From contig DASXAO010000040.1 in assembly GCA_036406675.1 (NCBI GenBank), positions 1-64,000 on the forward strand: 64,000 nt of DNA, given 5' to 3'. Under the pieces are notes generated by a model. That model did not search any database. It was not told the DNA's origin and worked only from the letters and a program-made list of their open reading frames with translations. Shown piece after piece: positions 16,891 through 25,900 of this stretch (its first letter is position 1; every line of letters begins with the position of its first letter). Both the position numbers and the translations under genes were made by a program. Source of the DNA: SCGC-AG-212-J23 sp036406675 (GTDB lineage: Bacteria; Pseudomonadota; Gammaproteobacteria; Burkholderiales; SG8-39).

Positions 16891-18117
16891 CTACTTCTGG
16901 ATTCGCACCAGCGTCACTTCGTTCGTGAGGCTGTTGGCGAGCACCCAGTCGCCGTCGCGCGTGACGTCGGTGTTGCGCACGATGTTGCCGCCGCCGGGAA
17001 TGGTCCAGGTCTGGAATTTCTCGGTCTTCGGATCGAAGCGCACCACGGTGTTCGGCGAAGCCTCCGACTCGCTGTACCAGATCGCGCCGCGTGTCGCCGA
17101 AATCCCGTAAGGCGCGGACTTTGACCCGCTGGGCGACGCCCATTCCTTGACCTGGCCGGTTCTCGGGTCGAGCCGGCCGAGGTAGCCGCGCGAGTAGTCG
17201 GTGTACCAGACCATGTCGTCGGCCGTGATGGCGACGCGCCGCGGCCGCGAGGCCGGGTCGGGCAGGGTGTACTCGCGAATCTCGAGCGTCTTCGGGTCCA
17301 CCCGCGCGACCTTGTTGGTGCCGAACTGGACGACGAACACGTTGCCTTTGGAATCGAGCGCCATGCCATAGGGGCGCGATTTCGCCGTCGGCGGCGTAAG
17401 GAGCTTGATCTCGCCGGTCTTCGGATCGAGCCGGCCGATCCGGTTTGCGTTCTGCACCGTAAACCACAGGATGCCGCTCCTGTCGAAGATCAGCGTGTGC
17501 GGATCCTTGGCTTCGGGGTCCGGCATCTTGTATTCGGTGACCTCGCCGCTCTTGGGATCGAGCTTGCCGACGAGCGCGCCCGTGTTCCCGGTGTACCAGA
17601 TGTTGCCGGACGCATCCTCTTTTAGACCGTGCGGGCCCGAATGCGCGGTCTTCAGCGGATATTCCTTGACCGTACCGGTCTTCGGATCGACCCGGCCAAG
17701 CGCGTTCACCATCTGGCCGGTGTACCAGAACGAGCCGTCGCGCGCGGCGAGCGGATCGTGCGGACGCGAGCCCGGCGTTTTCGCCGGCCAGGCCCGCATC
17801 GTCACCTTGACCGGGCCGGGCACGACGACGGCGTCGGGCCTGCCTTTGACGGGATACGTCTTTACCAGATACTCGGTCAACGCCGGGAGCTCTTCGGCCG
17901 AGACCGGCGCTCCGTGGTTGGTCATCATGCGCAGCACCGTCTTCCAGCCCTCCGCGGTATATCCGGAACCGACGCGGGCGCCCAGGGCGTGGCAGCTGTT
18001 GCACTTCGCGTCGGCGATGGCCTTGCCTTCGCCCGCCGGCCCCTGTGCCCAGGCTGACGCAGCAGACCACAGAACGAACGGTGCAATTGCCGTAATGCGG
18101 TATCGACAGGTGCTCAA
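16891..18117 (-). CDS. Exported cytochrome c / Vgb-like beta-propeller fusion
   Basis: 408 residues. The signal peptide ends near SAWA. A short c-type cytochrome segment carries the haem site CNSCH (Cys39, Cys42, His43). From about residue 115 a beta-propeller of streptogramin-lyase (Vgb) type follows, with repeats near every 45 residues built on GxLDPKTGEVxEYxLP and LWYTxxxxNxIGRL. True Vgb enzymes linearise streptogramin B; the attached haem domain makes an antibiotic lyase unlikely, and a periplasmic redox or quinoprotein-like role is more plausible. The first Met in the window is followed by a signal peptide, supporting the 18117 start. Confidence 0.85.
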   Translation of the reverse strand: MSTCRYRITAIAPFVLWSAASAWAQGPAGEGKAIADAKCNSCHALGARVGSGYTAEGWKTVLRMMTNHGAPVSAEELPALTEYLVKTYPVKGRPDAVVVPGPVKVTMRAWPAKTPGSRPHDPLAARDGSFWYTGQMVNALGRVDPKTGTVKEYPLKTAHSGPHGLKEDASGNIWYTGNTGALVGKLDPKSGEVTEYKMPDPEAKDPHTLIFDRSGILWFTVQNANRIGRLDPKTGEIKLLTPPTAKSRPYGMALDSKGNVFVVQFGTNKVARVDPKTLEIREYTLPDPASRPRRVAITADDMVWYTDYSRGYLGRLDPRTGQVKEWASPSGSKSAPYGISATRGAIWYSESEASPNTVVRFDPKTEKFQTWTIPGGGNIVRNTDVTRDGDWVLANSLTNEVTLVRIQK

Positions 18118-18211
18118 GGGCGGCTCCTCTATCCGTGAAATGAGCGGGCGTCCATCCTATGCCGAGCGTCCGAGTAGGTAAACTGGCGGCGCACAACCGG
18201 AGAACACCCTG

Positions 18212-19168
18212 ATGAGGAGATGGCTGGCAGCCCTGGTTCTCGCCCTTGCGCCACTTTTCGGATGGGGTCAGAGCTTTCCCGAGCGCCCGGTCCGCATCGT
18301 CGTGCCGCTCACGCCGGGCGGCTCGCCCGACACCATCGCCCGCGCGATCGCGCAGGGCCTGCAGGGGGTATGGCCGCAGCCGGTGGTGGTCGAGAACCGC
18401 CCTGGCGGAAGCCAGAACATCGGCTCGGAGATCGTCGCGAAGAGTCCGCCCGACGGCTACACCTGGTTGCTCGCGCCCGACAACGTATTCTCGGTGAATC
18501 CGTATCTCACCAAGCCGCCGTTCGATCCGCTCGCCGACCTCGCGCCGGTCACGCAGGTGGCGCGCATCGCCTTCCTGCTCGTCGTTCCTTCGACCCTTCC
18601 GGTGAATTCCGTCCGCGACCTGATCAGTTATGCCAAGGCGCATCCCGGCGAGCTGAATCACGGCTCGTCGGGCAACGGCAGCCCGCAGCACCTCGGGGCG
18701 GTGATGTTCCAGAGCCTCACCGGGACGAAGATGAATCACGTCCCCTACAAGGGCGCGGCGCCGGCGGTGGCGGACCTGCTGCCGGGCCGCATCCAGGTGT
18801 GGATCGGCGCCGCCAACACGCTCCTCCCGCACATCAAGGACGGCAAGCTCAAGCTCCTCGGCGTCAGCGCGCCGCAGCGCTTCGCCGCGCTTCCCGACAC
18901 GCCGACGATCGCCGAGGCCGGGGTACCGGGCTATGCGCTGGATCCGTGGCTGGGCCTGTTCATGCCGGCCAAGGTGCCGCAGGACGTACTCGCCAAGGTG
19001 CACGCCGAGGTGGTGAGGATCCTCGGCGGCGCGGAGCTCAAGGCGCGCCTGGGCGCGCAGGGCATCGAGCTCGTGACCAATTCGCCCGCCGAGTTCGCGC
19101 GCTTCATCCGCGAGGACAACGCAAGATGGGGCAGGATCATCAAGGACGCCGGCATCAAGGGAGATTGA
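18212..19168 (+). CDS. Bug-family (TctC) periplasmic solute receptor
   Basis: 318 residues. A signal peptide (MRRWLAALVLALAPLFGWGQ) precedes SFPERPVRIVVPLTPGGSPD. Other family marks are VVVENRPGGSQNIGSEIVAKS, PDGYTWLLAPDN and NHVPYKGAAPAVADLLPGRIQ. The ATG follows ccggagaacaccctg. Only two bases separate it from the ThDP enzyme, and the MFS and aldolase genes follow, so it probably supplies or senses the substrate of that operon. No TctA/TctB. Confidence 0.93.
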   Translation: MRRWLAALVLALAPLFGWGQSFPERPVRIVVPLTPGGSPDTIARAIAQGLQGVWPQPVVVENRPGGSQNIGSEIVAKSPPDGYTWLLAPDNVFSVNPYLTKPPFDPLADLAPVTQVARIAFLLVVPSTLPVNSVRDLISYAKAHPGELNHGSSGNGSPQHLGAVMFQSLTGTKMNHVPYKGAAPAVADLLPGRIQVWIGAANTLLPHIKDGKLKLLGVSAPQRFAALPDTPTIAEAGVPGYALDPWLGLFMPAKVPQDVLAKVHAEVVRILGGAELKARLGAQGIELVTNSPAEFARFIREDNARWGRIIKDAGIKGD

Positions 19169-19170
19169 AC

Positions 19171-20916
19171 GTGGCGCAGGAAACCCCGGTTTCGGTTTTT
19201 TCTCAAGAGAACATTTGGGGAAGCGACGCCATCGCCGCCATGCTGCGCGCGCTCGACATCCCGTACCTCGCGCTCAATCCGGGCGCGAGCTACCGCGGGC
19301 TGCACGACAGCATCGTCAACTACCTCGGCAACGAGCGCCCGCAGATGCTGCTCTGCCTGCACGAGGAATCCGCGGTCGCGATCGCGCACGGCTACGCCAA
19401 GGCCTCGGGGCGCATGATGGGCGCGGTGCTGCACTCGAACGTCGGCCTGATGCACGGCTCGATGGCGATCTTCAACGCGTGGTGCGACCGCGTGCCGATG
19501 CTGATCCTCGGCGCGACCGGGCCGTGGGACGCGGCGCGCCGCCGCCCCTGGATCGACTGGATCCACACCGCCTCCGACCAGGGCGCGCTGGTGCGCGACT
19601 ACACCAAGTGGGACAACCAGCCCGCTTCGGTGCCGGCGGCCTACGAAGCGCTGATGCGCGCCGCGCAGATGGCGAACACCGCTCCGCGCGGCCCGACGTA
19701 CATCAACCTCGACGCCGCGCTGCAGGAGGCGAAGATCGGTCCGCTGCCGCCGCTTCCCGACGTTACGAGGTTCCAGGCGCCGCCGCCCGTCCTGCCGAAC
19801 GAAGACGCGCTGAATCGGGCGGCCCTGATGCTATCGAACGCCCGCAATCCGGCGATACTGATCGGGCGCGTGAGCCGCGACCTCGACGCCTGGAAGGCGC
19901 GCGTCGCGCTCGCGGAGAAACTTCAGGCGAAGGTGTTCACCGACATCAAGACGCCCGCCGCTTTTCCGACCGACCATCCGCTGCACGCCGCGCCCCCCGC
20001 GACCTTTCCGGATGGAACACTATTGAAGGAAGCGGATGTGGTGCTGTCGCTCGACTGGGTCGATACCGCCGGGACGCTCAAGGTGGCGTGGGGCGATGCG
20101 CCGATCGGCGCCAAGGTGATCCGCGTTTCCGTCGATGCGCACGTCCATCGCGGCTGGAGCTCGGACTACCAGGGCTTGCCGCCGTCGGATGCCTACTTGA
20201 TGTGCGAGCCCGACGTAGCGGTGCCGCTGCTCCTCGAGCTCGTCCGCGCGAGGCCGGCCGCGGTCTTACCGAGGGTCGAAAGCAAATTTGAAGAAGACAA
20301 AGCAGTGACCATCCGCGCGCTGGCGCGCGTCTTCAACGAGCTTACCCGGGGCATGGACGTGTGCCTCTCAAAGCTGCCGCTCGGCTGGAACGGCGCTTAC
20401 CGCCATTTCAGGCACCCGCTCGATTACCTGGGCGCCGACGGCGGCGGCGGCGTGGGCGCAGGGCCGGGCCTCACGGTCGGCGCGGCGCTCGCGCTCAAGG
20501 GATCCGGCCGCATGGTCGTCGGCATCATGGGCGACGGCGACTTCCTCATGAGCAACACCGCGCTCTGGACCGCGACGCACTACCGGCTGCCGTGCCTCAT
20601 CCTGGTCGCGAACAACCGTTCCTTCTACAACGACGAGCTGCACCAGGAGCGCGTGGCGAAGGCGCGCGGCCGCCCGGTCGAGAACAAGTGGATCGGGCAG
20701 CGCATCGACGAGCCCGACATAGACCTCGCGATGATGGCGCGCGCGCAGGGCGCGGCGGGCATCGGGCCGGTCAGAGAGCTGTCGCAGCTGCGCTCAGCCG
20801 TGGAAGAGGGCATCAACAAAGTCAAAGCCGGAGAGGTCTGCGTGGTCGACGTGCGCGTCATGCCCGGCTACGACAGCGCCGCGCACCCGACGCCGGCGGC
20901 GGCGTCGCGCCGCTGA
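19171..20916 (+). CDS. Thiamine diphosphate-dependent enzyme (acetolactate synthase/decarboxylase-like)
   Basis: 581 residues in the three-domain AHAS-like layout. The N-terminal Pyr domain has LHEESAVAIAHGYAKASG with the catalytic Glu65 that activates ThDP. The middle domain spans about residues 205-345. The C-terminal PP domain has the metal motif GDGDFLMSNTALW (Asp455) followed by LVANNRSFYNDE. The GTG at 19171 is preceded by aagggaga; a longer in-frame reading runs through the Bug gene and is rejected. The neighbouring Bug, MFS and class II aldolase genes suggest carboligation or decarboxylation of a keto acid. Substrate unknown. Confidence 0.88.
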   Translation: MAQETPVSVFSQENIWGSDAIAAMLRALDIPYLALNPGASYRGLHDSIVNYLGNERPQMLLCLHEESAVAIAHGYAKASGRMMGAVLHSNVGLMHGSMAIFNAWCDRVPMLILGATGPWDAARRRPWIDWIHTASDQGALVRDYTKWDNQPASVPAAYEALMRAAQMANTAPRGPTYINLDAALQEAKIGPLPPLPDVTRFQAPPPVLPNEDALNRAALMLSNARNPAILIGRVSRDLDAWKARVALAEKLQAKVFTDIKTPAAFPTDHPLHAAPPATFPDGTLLKEADVVLSLDWVDTAGTLKVAWGDAPIGAKVIRVSVDAHVHRGWSSDYQGLPPSDAYLMCEPDVAVPLLLELVRARPAAVLPRVESKFEEDKAVTIRALARVFNELTRGMDVCLSKLPLGWNGAYRHFRHPLDYLGADGGGGVGAGPGLTVGAALALKGSGRMVVGIMGDGDFLMSNTALWTATHYRLPCLILVANNRSFYNDELHQERVAKARGRPVENKWIGQRIDEPDIDLAMMARAQGAAGIGPVRELSQLRSAVEEGINKVKAGEVCVVDVRVMPGYDSAAHPTPAAASRR

Positions 20917-20928
20917 GGCCAGGCGCTT

Positions 20929-22134
20929 CTGGCATCGGCGTTCGCGTACCGCGACTTCCGCTGGCTGTGGACGAGCTCGCTCCTTTCGTGGTCGGGCCAG
21001 TGGATCCAGCAGGCAGCGCTCGGCTGGGTGGTCTATGAGATCACCGGCTCGGGCGCGCTCCTCGGCGCGGTGATGGGCGCGCGCGCCGTGCCGATGGTCC
21101 TGCTCGCGCCGCTCTCCGGCGTCGCCGCCGAGCGCTGGGACCGGCGGCGCCTCCTCCAGGGAAGCCAGATCCTCGCCGCGGCGGTGTCGGCCGCGTTCGG
21201 CGCGGCGCTCGCGCTCGGCCTGGTGAGCGTGTGGATGCTCTTCGCCTTTACCGTGCTGATGGGCGCGGCGAACGTCCTCGACCGGCCGGCGCGCCTCACC
21301 ACCGCCTTCGAGCTGGTGGCGCGCGCCGACGCCGTGAAGGCCGTGGCGATGAACACGATGGGCTTCTCGATGATGCGCATCATCGGCCCGGCCATCGCCG
21401 GCTTTCTCATCGCGTCGCTGGGCGCGGCCGGCAGCTTTTTCATCCAGGGCACGCTGTACGCGGCCGCCGCCACGATGGTGCTCATGGTGGCGTTCCCCGC
21501 GCGGCGCGCGGCGGCCGCGGAACGCTCCGCGCTCGCGCAGATGCGCGAAGGCTTGCGCTTCGCGGCGCGCGATCCGCGCACGCGGCTGCTCGTGATCCTC
21601 GGCGCGCTGCCGTATTTCCTGCTGGTGCCGGTGTGGGGCACGCTGCTGCCGATCTACGCCAAGGACGTCTTCGCCGCCGGGCCGCAGGGGCTGGGATGGC
21701 TTCTCACCGGCGTGGGCGTCGGCGGCACCCTCGGCGGCCTCGCCGCCAACGCGCTCGCGCGCGCCGAGCGCCAGGCGCTGATCCAGGCGGGGTGGATCGT
21801 GCTCATGGGCGCGGCGATCCTCGGCCTCGCCGCGAGCCCGACGCTCGGCGCGGCGCTCGCCTGCGGCCTGATCGGCGGCGCCGCCGAAATGGCGCACACC
21901 GCGAGCAACATGGCGATGCTGCAGATGAACGCGCCCGAGGAGATGCGCGGGCGCATCTCGAGCCTCACCATGCTCTACCCGGCGATGATCTCGGTCGGCG
22001 CCTTCGTCGCCGGGCCGCTCTCCGACCTTCTCGGCGTGAGGGGGGCGTCGGTCGCGCTCGCGGCGGGCGCGATCGCCGCCATGGGAATCCTGTACATTGC
22101 TTCGCCGCAGCTCAGGGAGATGCGATTCAAATGA
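20929..22134 (+). CDS. MFS transporter with no canonical start codon
   Basis: About 401 residues if started at the CTG at 20929, giving LASAFAYRDFRWLWTSS, which is how this MFS group normally begins (xxFRYRDFRxLW). The first standard start downstream is a GTG at 21028, which would remove the first half of TM1. Between the ThDP gene stop (20914-20916) and 21028 there is no ATG, GTG or TTG in frame. Twelve transmembrane segments and PMVLLAPLSGVAAERWDRRRLL, the loop 2-3 motif, are clear. It overlaps the aldolase start by four bases (ATGA). Confidence 0.8.
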   Translation: MASAFAYRDFRWLWTSSLLSWSGQWIQQAALGWVVYEITGSGALLGAVMGARAVPMVLLAPLSGVAAERWDRRRLLQGSQILAAAVSAAFGAALALGLVSVWMLFAFTVLMGAANVLDRPARLTTAFELVARADAVKAVAMNTMGFSMMRIIGPAIAGFLIASLGAAGSFFIQGTLYAAAATMVLMVAFPARRAAAAERSALAQMREGLRFAARDPRTRLLVILGALPYFLLVPVWGTLLPIYAKDVFAAGPQGLGWLLTGVGVGGTLGGLAANALARAERQALIQAGWIVLMGAAILGLAASPTLGAALACGLIGGAAEMAHTASNMAMLQMNAPEEMRGRISSLTMLYPAMISVGAFVAGPLSDLLGVRGASVALAAGAIAAMGILYIASPQLREMRFK

Positions 22135-22853
22135 AGACGAAGAAGATCGCGGCCAGCGCCGCCCTCATCGAGGACCTCGTCGCGGGGAGCCGGATCCTGG
22201 CGAACGAAGGCGTGCTCGACGCCTACGGCCACGTCAGCGCGCGCAGCGACAAGCGCCCCGAGCGCTTCATCATGTCGCGCTCGCGCGCGCCCGCGCTCGT
22301 CACCGCGGCCGACCTGATGGAGCTCGATGCCGACAGCGAGGCGCTGGGCGACCCGCGCAAGGGCTTCATCGAGCGCTACATCCACGGCGAGATCTACCGT
22401 AGGCGCCCCGAGGTGATGGCGGTGGTGCACAGCCACGCGCCCTCGGTGATCCCGTTCGGCGTCACCAAGACGCGCCTGCGCCCGATCTACCACATGGGCT
22501 CGTTTCTCTGGTCGGGCGCGCCGGTGTGGGACATCCGCAAGGTGCGCGACGACAACGACATCCTGGTGCGCGACCGTCCGCTCGGCGCCTCGCTCGCGGA
22601 GGCGCTGGGAAGCTGCAACTGCGTGCTGATGCGCGGCCACGGCATGACCGTGATCGGCGACAGCGTCCAGGAAGCGGTGTACCGCGCGGTCTACACCGAG
22701 ATGAACGCGCGCCTGCAGCTCCAGGCCGAGACGCTGGAGGGGCCGATCCAGTTCCTGAGCGACACCGAGGGCAAGCGCTCGAGCGCGGCGAACCGCGGCA
22801 CGCTGGAGCGGCCGTGGGAGCTGTGGAAAAAGGCTGCGCTCCGCGGCAGGTAG
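22131..22853 (+). CDS. Class II aldolase/adducin family protein
   Basis: 240 residues. The zinc site is visible: His100 and His102 in VVHSHAP, His170 in MRGHGMTV, and the Glu87 region in YIHGEIYRRRPE. ANEGVLDAYGHVSARSD is the usual N-terminal phosphate-loop region. Members cleave or epimerise phosphorylated or free sugars and sugar acids. The start overlaps the MFS stop, making it the last gene of the Bug-ThDP-MFS-aldolase run. Its exact reaction cannot be assigned. Confidence 0.88.
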   Translation: MKTKKIAASAALIEDLVAGSRILANEGVLDAYGHVSARSDKRPERFIMSRSRAPALVTAADLMELDADSEALGDPRKGFIERYIHGEIYRRRPEVMAVVHSHAPSVIPFGVTKTRLRPIYHMGSFLWSGAPVWDIRKVRDDNDILVRDRPLGASLAEALGSCNCVLMRGHGMTVIGDSVQEAVYRAVYTEMNARLQLQAETLEGPIQFLSDTEGKRSSAANRGTLERPWELWKKAALRGR

Positions 22854-22880
22854 CACTCTAGGAAAGGCAACGCGCGCTGG

Positions 22881-22901
22881 AAGTGCGTTTGCGCACCGGC
22901 C
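22881..22901. repeat. GTGCG-TTTG-CGCAC dyad element, copy a
   Basis: aagtgcgtttgcgcac (22881-22896) is identical to sequences at 29187 and 30825; the match with the 29187 copy extends through ccggcc. The core is a five-pair dyad with a TTTG centre. It lies 27 bases past the aldolase stop and about 90 bases before the cyclase-like gene. Read rightward, tGG-N10-GC also fits the spacing of a sigma54 promoter, but the first half is a weak match. Confidence 0.6.
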
Positions 22902-22950
22902 CGAAGCCCCTGCCATGGGAAAGTATGCGCACCTCAAAACACCGGGTCGT

Positions 22951-22979
22951 TTGCGCCCTTTATGCATCGGAGCTACAGT
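22951..22979 (+). promoter_or_regulatory. Sigma70-type promoter of the cyclase-like gene
   Basis: TTGCGC (22951-22956), a 17-base spacer and TACAGT (22974-22979). Transcription would begin near 22986, three to five bases before the GTG at 22990. No ribosome binding site is present at normal distance, so the message is probably leaderless. Confidence 0.5.
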
Positions 22980-22989
22980 GCATTAGCCT

Positions 22990-25900
22990 GTGAAATGTCC
23001 CCGCTGCAGCGCGGAGAGCCCTCCCGCAAGCAAATATTGTGGCGCGTGCGGTACGCTCCTGAGAGCTGCGCCCGAGGCCGACAAGTTCAGCTCCGCGGAG
23101 AGCTACACACCGCGGCATCTCGCCGAGAAGATCCTGACCTCGCGCACGGCGCTCGAGGGAGAGCGCAAGCAGGTCACGGTGCTGTTCGCCGACATGAAAG
23201 GCTCGCTCGAGCTGCTTGCCGACCGGGATCCGGAGGAAGCGCGCATGCTGCTCGATCCGGTGATCGAGCGGATGATGGAAGCGGTCCACCGCTACGAAGG
23301 CACCGTGAACCAGGTGATGGGCGACGGCATCATGGCGATTTTCGGCGCCCCGGTGTCGCACGAGGACCATGCGGTGCGCGCCTGTTACGCCGCCTTGCGC
23401 ATGCGCGAAACGATTACCGAGCTCTCGTCGGAGCTGCGCCGCACGCAGGGAATCTCGATCCAGATCCGGATCGGCCTCAACTCCGGCGAGGTGGTCGTAC
23501 GCTCGATCGGCAGCGATTTGCGCATGGATTACAGCGCCGTGGGGCAGACCACGCACCTCGCGGCCCGGCTGGAGCAACTCGCGGCGCCGGGCTCGATCCT
23601 GATCGCCGCCGGCAGCCTGCGCCTGGCGGAAGGTTTCGTCGAAACGACCTCGCTCGGTCCGATCGCGCTCAAGGGAACGCTCGCGCCGTTGGTGGTGCAC
23701 GAGCTGGTCGCCGCGGCACCGGTGCGCTCGCGTTTGCAGGCTGCCGCGGCACGCGGGCTGACGCCGTTCGTCGGGCGTCGCGCTGAGATGGAAGCCCTTC
23801 ACGAGAGCCTGAGGCTGGCGCGCGAGGGCAAGGGGCAGGTCCTGGCGGTCGTCGGGCACGCCGGCGCCGGCAAGTCGCGCCTGATCCACGAGTTCATCCA
23901 CTCTCCCCATACGCGGGACTGGCTGGTGCTGGAGTCGAGGTCCATCTCGTACGGCCGCGCGACCCCCTACCTGCCTCTCATCGAGCTCCTGAAGGGCTAC
24001 TTCAAGATTCAGGAGCGCGACGACACGCGGACGATGCGCGAGAAGGTGGCGGGCAAGGAAATCCTGATGGATCAGGCGCTGCAGGACTCGATCCCGCCCG
24101 TTCTCGACCTGTTCGGGGCGCTCGCCGAAGACCACCCGTTCCGGATGCTGGAGCCGGTCCAGCGCCAGGAAAGGATCGCCCGGGCGGTGATCCAGCTCAT
24201 GCTGAGCGAGAGCCGGATCCAGCCGGTGATCATGGTGTTCGAAGACCTGCATTGGAACGACGCGCAGACGCTCGGCGTGCTGAGGAGCGTCATCGGCAGC
24301 ATCCGGGAAGCGCGCGTCCTGCTCATCGCGAGCTGCCGGCCAACCGAGCACGACGCCCCGCCGGAGATCGAGGCCTCCTACGGCAAGTGGAAGGAGCAGC
24401 CGCACTACCGCGAGGCAGTGCTGCAACCGCTTCCGCAGGAGAGCCTGGAGTACCTGCTGCGGATCCTCCTGGGCAGCGAATCGGGGCTTGCGCCGGTCAA
24501 GCGGTTCCTGGTCGAGCGCTCGGGCGGAAACCCGTTCTTCATCGAGGAGATCGTTCGCACGCTGGTCGAATCGAAGGTGCTCACCGGAGCCCGCGGCCAA
24601 TACCGCCTGGCGCAGCCGTTCGAGAGCGTGAGCGTGCCTGCAACCGTGCACGCGGTGCTTGCCGCACGGATCGATCGCCTGGAGCCGGAGCAGAAGCGCC
24701 TGCTGCAGGAAGCGGCGGTGATCGGCAAGGATGTGCCCATCCGCCTGCTGCAGGCGACGACCCGCTTGCCGGAGCAGGAGCTGCGTGCGCGCCTGCAGGA
24801 GCTGCAGGCCGCCGAATTCCTGTACGAAAGCCGGCTCTTCCCGGAGCTCGAGTACACGTTCAAGCACGCGTTGACGCGGGAAGTGGCTTATTCCAACCTG
24901 CTGCGCGAGCAGGCGAGGGTTCTGCACGCGGAAGTCGCCGACGCTCTGACGCAGCTGGCCGGCGAGCGCGTCGACGAATACGTCGAGCAGATCGCCGAGC
25001 ACGCCGAGCGGGGCCAGCTCTGGAGCACGGCGGTCGAGTTCCTCGAGCGCTCGGCCAGGAAAGCGTTCGACCTCCACGGCAACGACGAGGCGGAGAAATA
25101 CTTTCGCCGCGCGATCGACGCGCTTCGACAAGTCCCGCGAAGCGGCAAGACGCTGGAGCTCGCGGTCGACCTGCGCTTCAAGCTGCGCAATACGCTGATC
25201 GTCCTTTGCAAGCTGAAGGAAATAGAGCAGTGCCTGAGCGAGGCGACCCCGCTCATCGCCGAGCTCGGCGACAAGAGCCGCGGCGCGCGCCACGCGTCCT
25301 TCATGGCCAATCATCACTTCCTGGCGGCCGAGCCGGGCCGCGCGATCGAAGTGGGGGAGCAAGGCTTGCGGCTCGGGCGCGAAATCGGCGACCGGGTCGC
25401 CGAAGCGGAGCTCCTCTACCGGGTGGGACTGGCACACCACTTGCGAGGAGAGCATCGCAAGGCGATCTCTCTGATCGAGGAAGGCCTGCGGCACAGCCTC
25501 GAGCGGCGCGAGCGCGACCGTTTCGAGCTCGCCTTCGTCCCGGAGGTGTTCTGTCGCACCTGGCTGGTGAGCATTCTTGCCGAGTGCGGCGATTTCAACG
25601 CCGGCATGACGCACGCCAGGAACGCCGTCGCGACCGCCTCGGAAACCCAGCACCCTCTCAGCGAGGTGCTCGGATGGCTGGCCGTGGGCCACCTCGCGCT
25701 TCGCAAGAGCGACCTGGACGACGCCATCGACGCGTTCGAGCGCGGCGTCGCGCTCAGCGATCGCTATTCGCTGCCGATCTGGCGCGTGCGGCTTGTGTCC
25801 ACGCTCGGCGTGTCGCTCGCCTATCGCGGTCGCACCGACGAGGCCCTGAGACTTACCGAGGAAGCGCTGGCGGACGCCGAGGCCATGGGCCTGGTGGTCG

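Noticed and set aside
16891..18117. Virginiamycin B lyase resistance gene
   Set aside because: The propeller is Vgb-like, but the N-terminal haem c site and signal peptide argue against a cytoplasmic antibiotic lyase.
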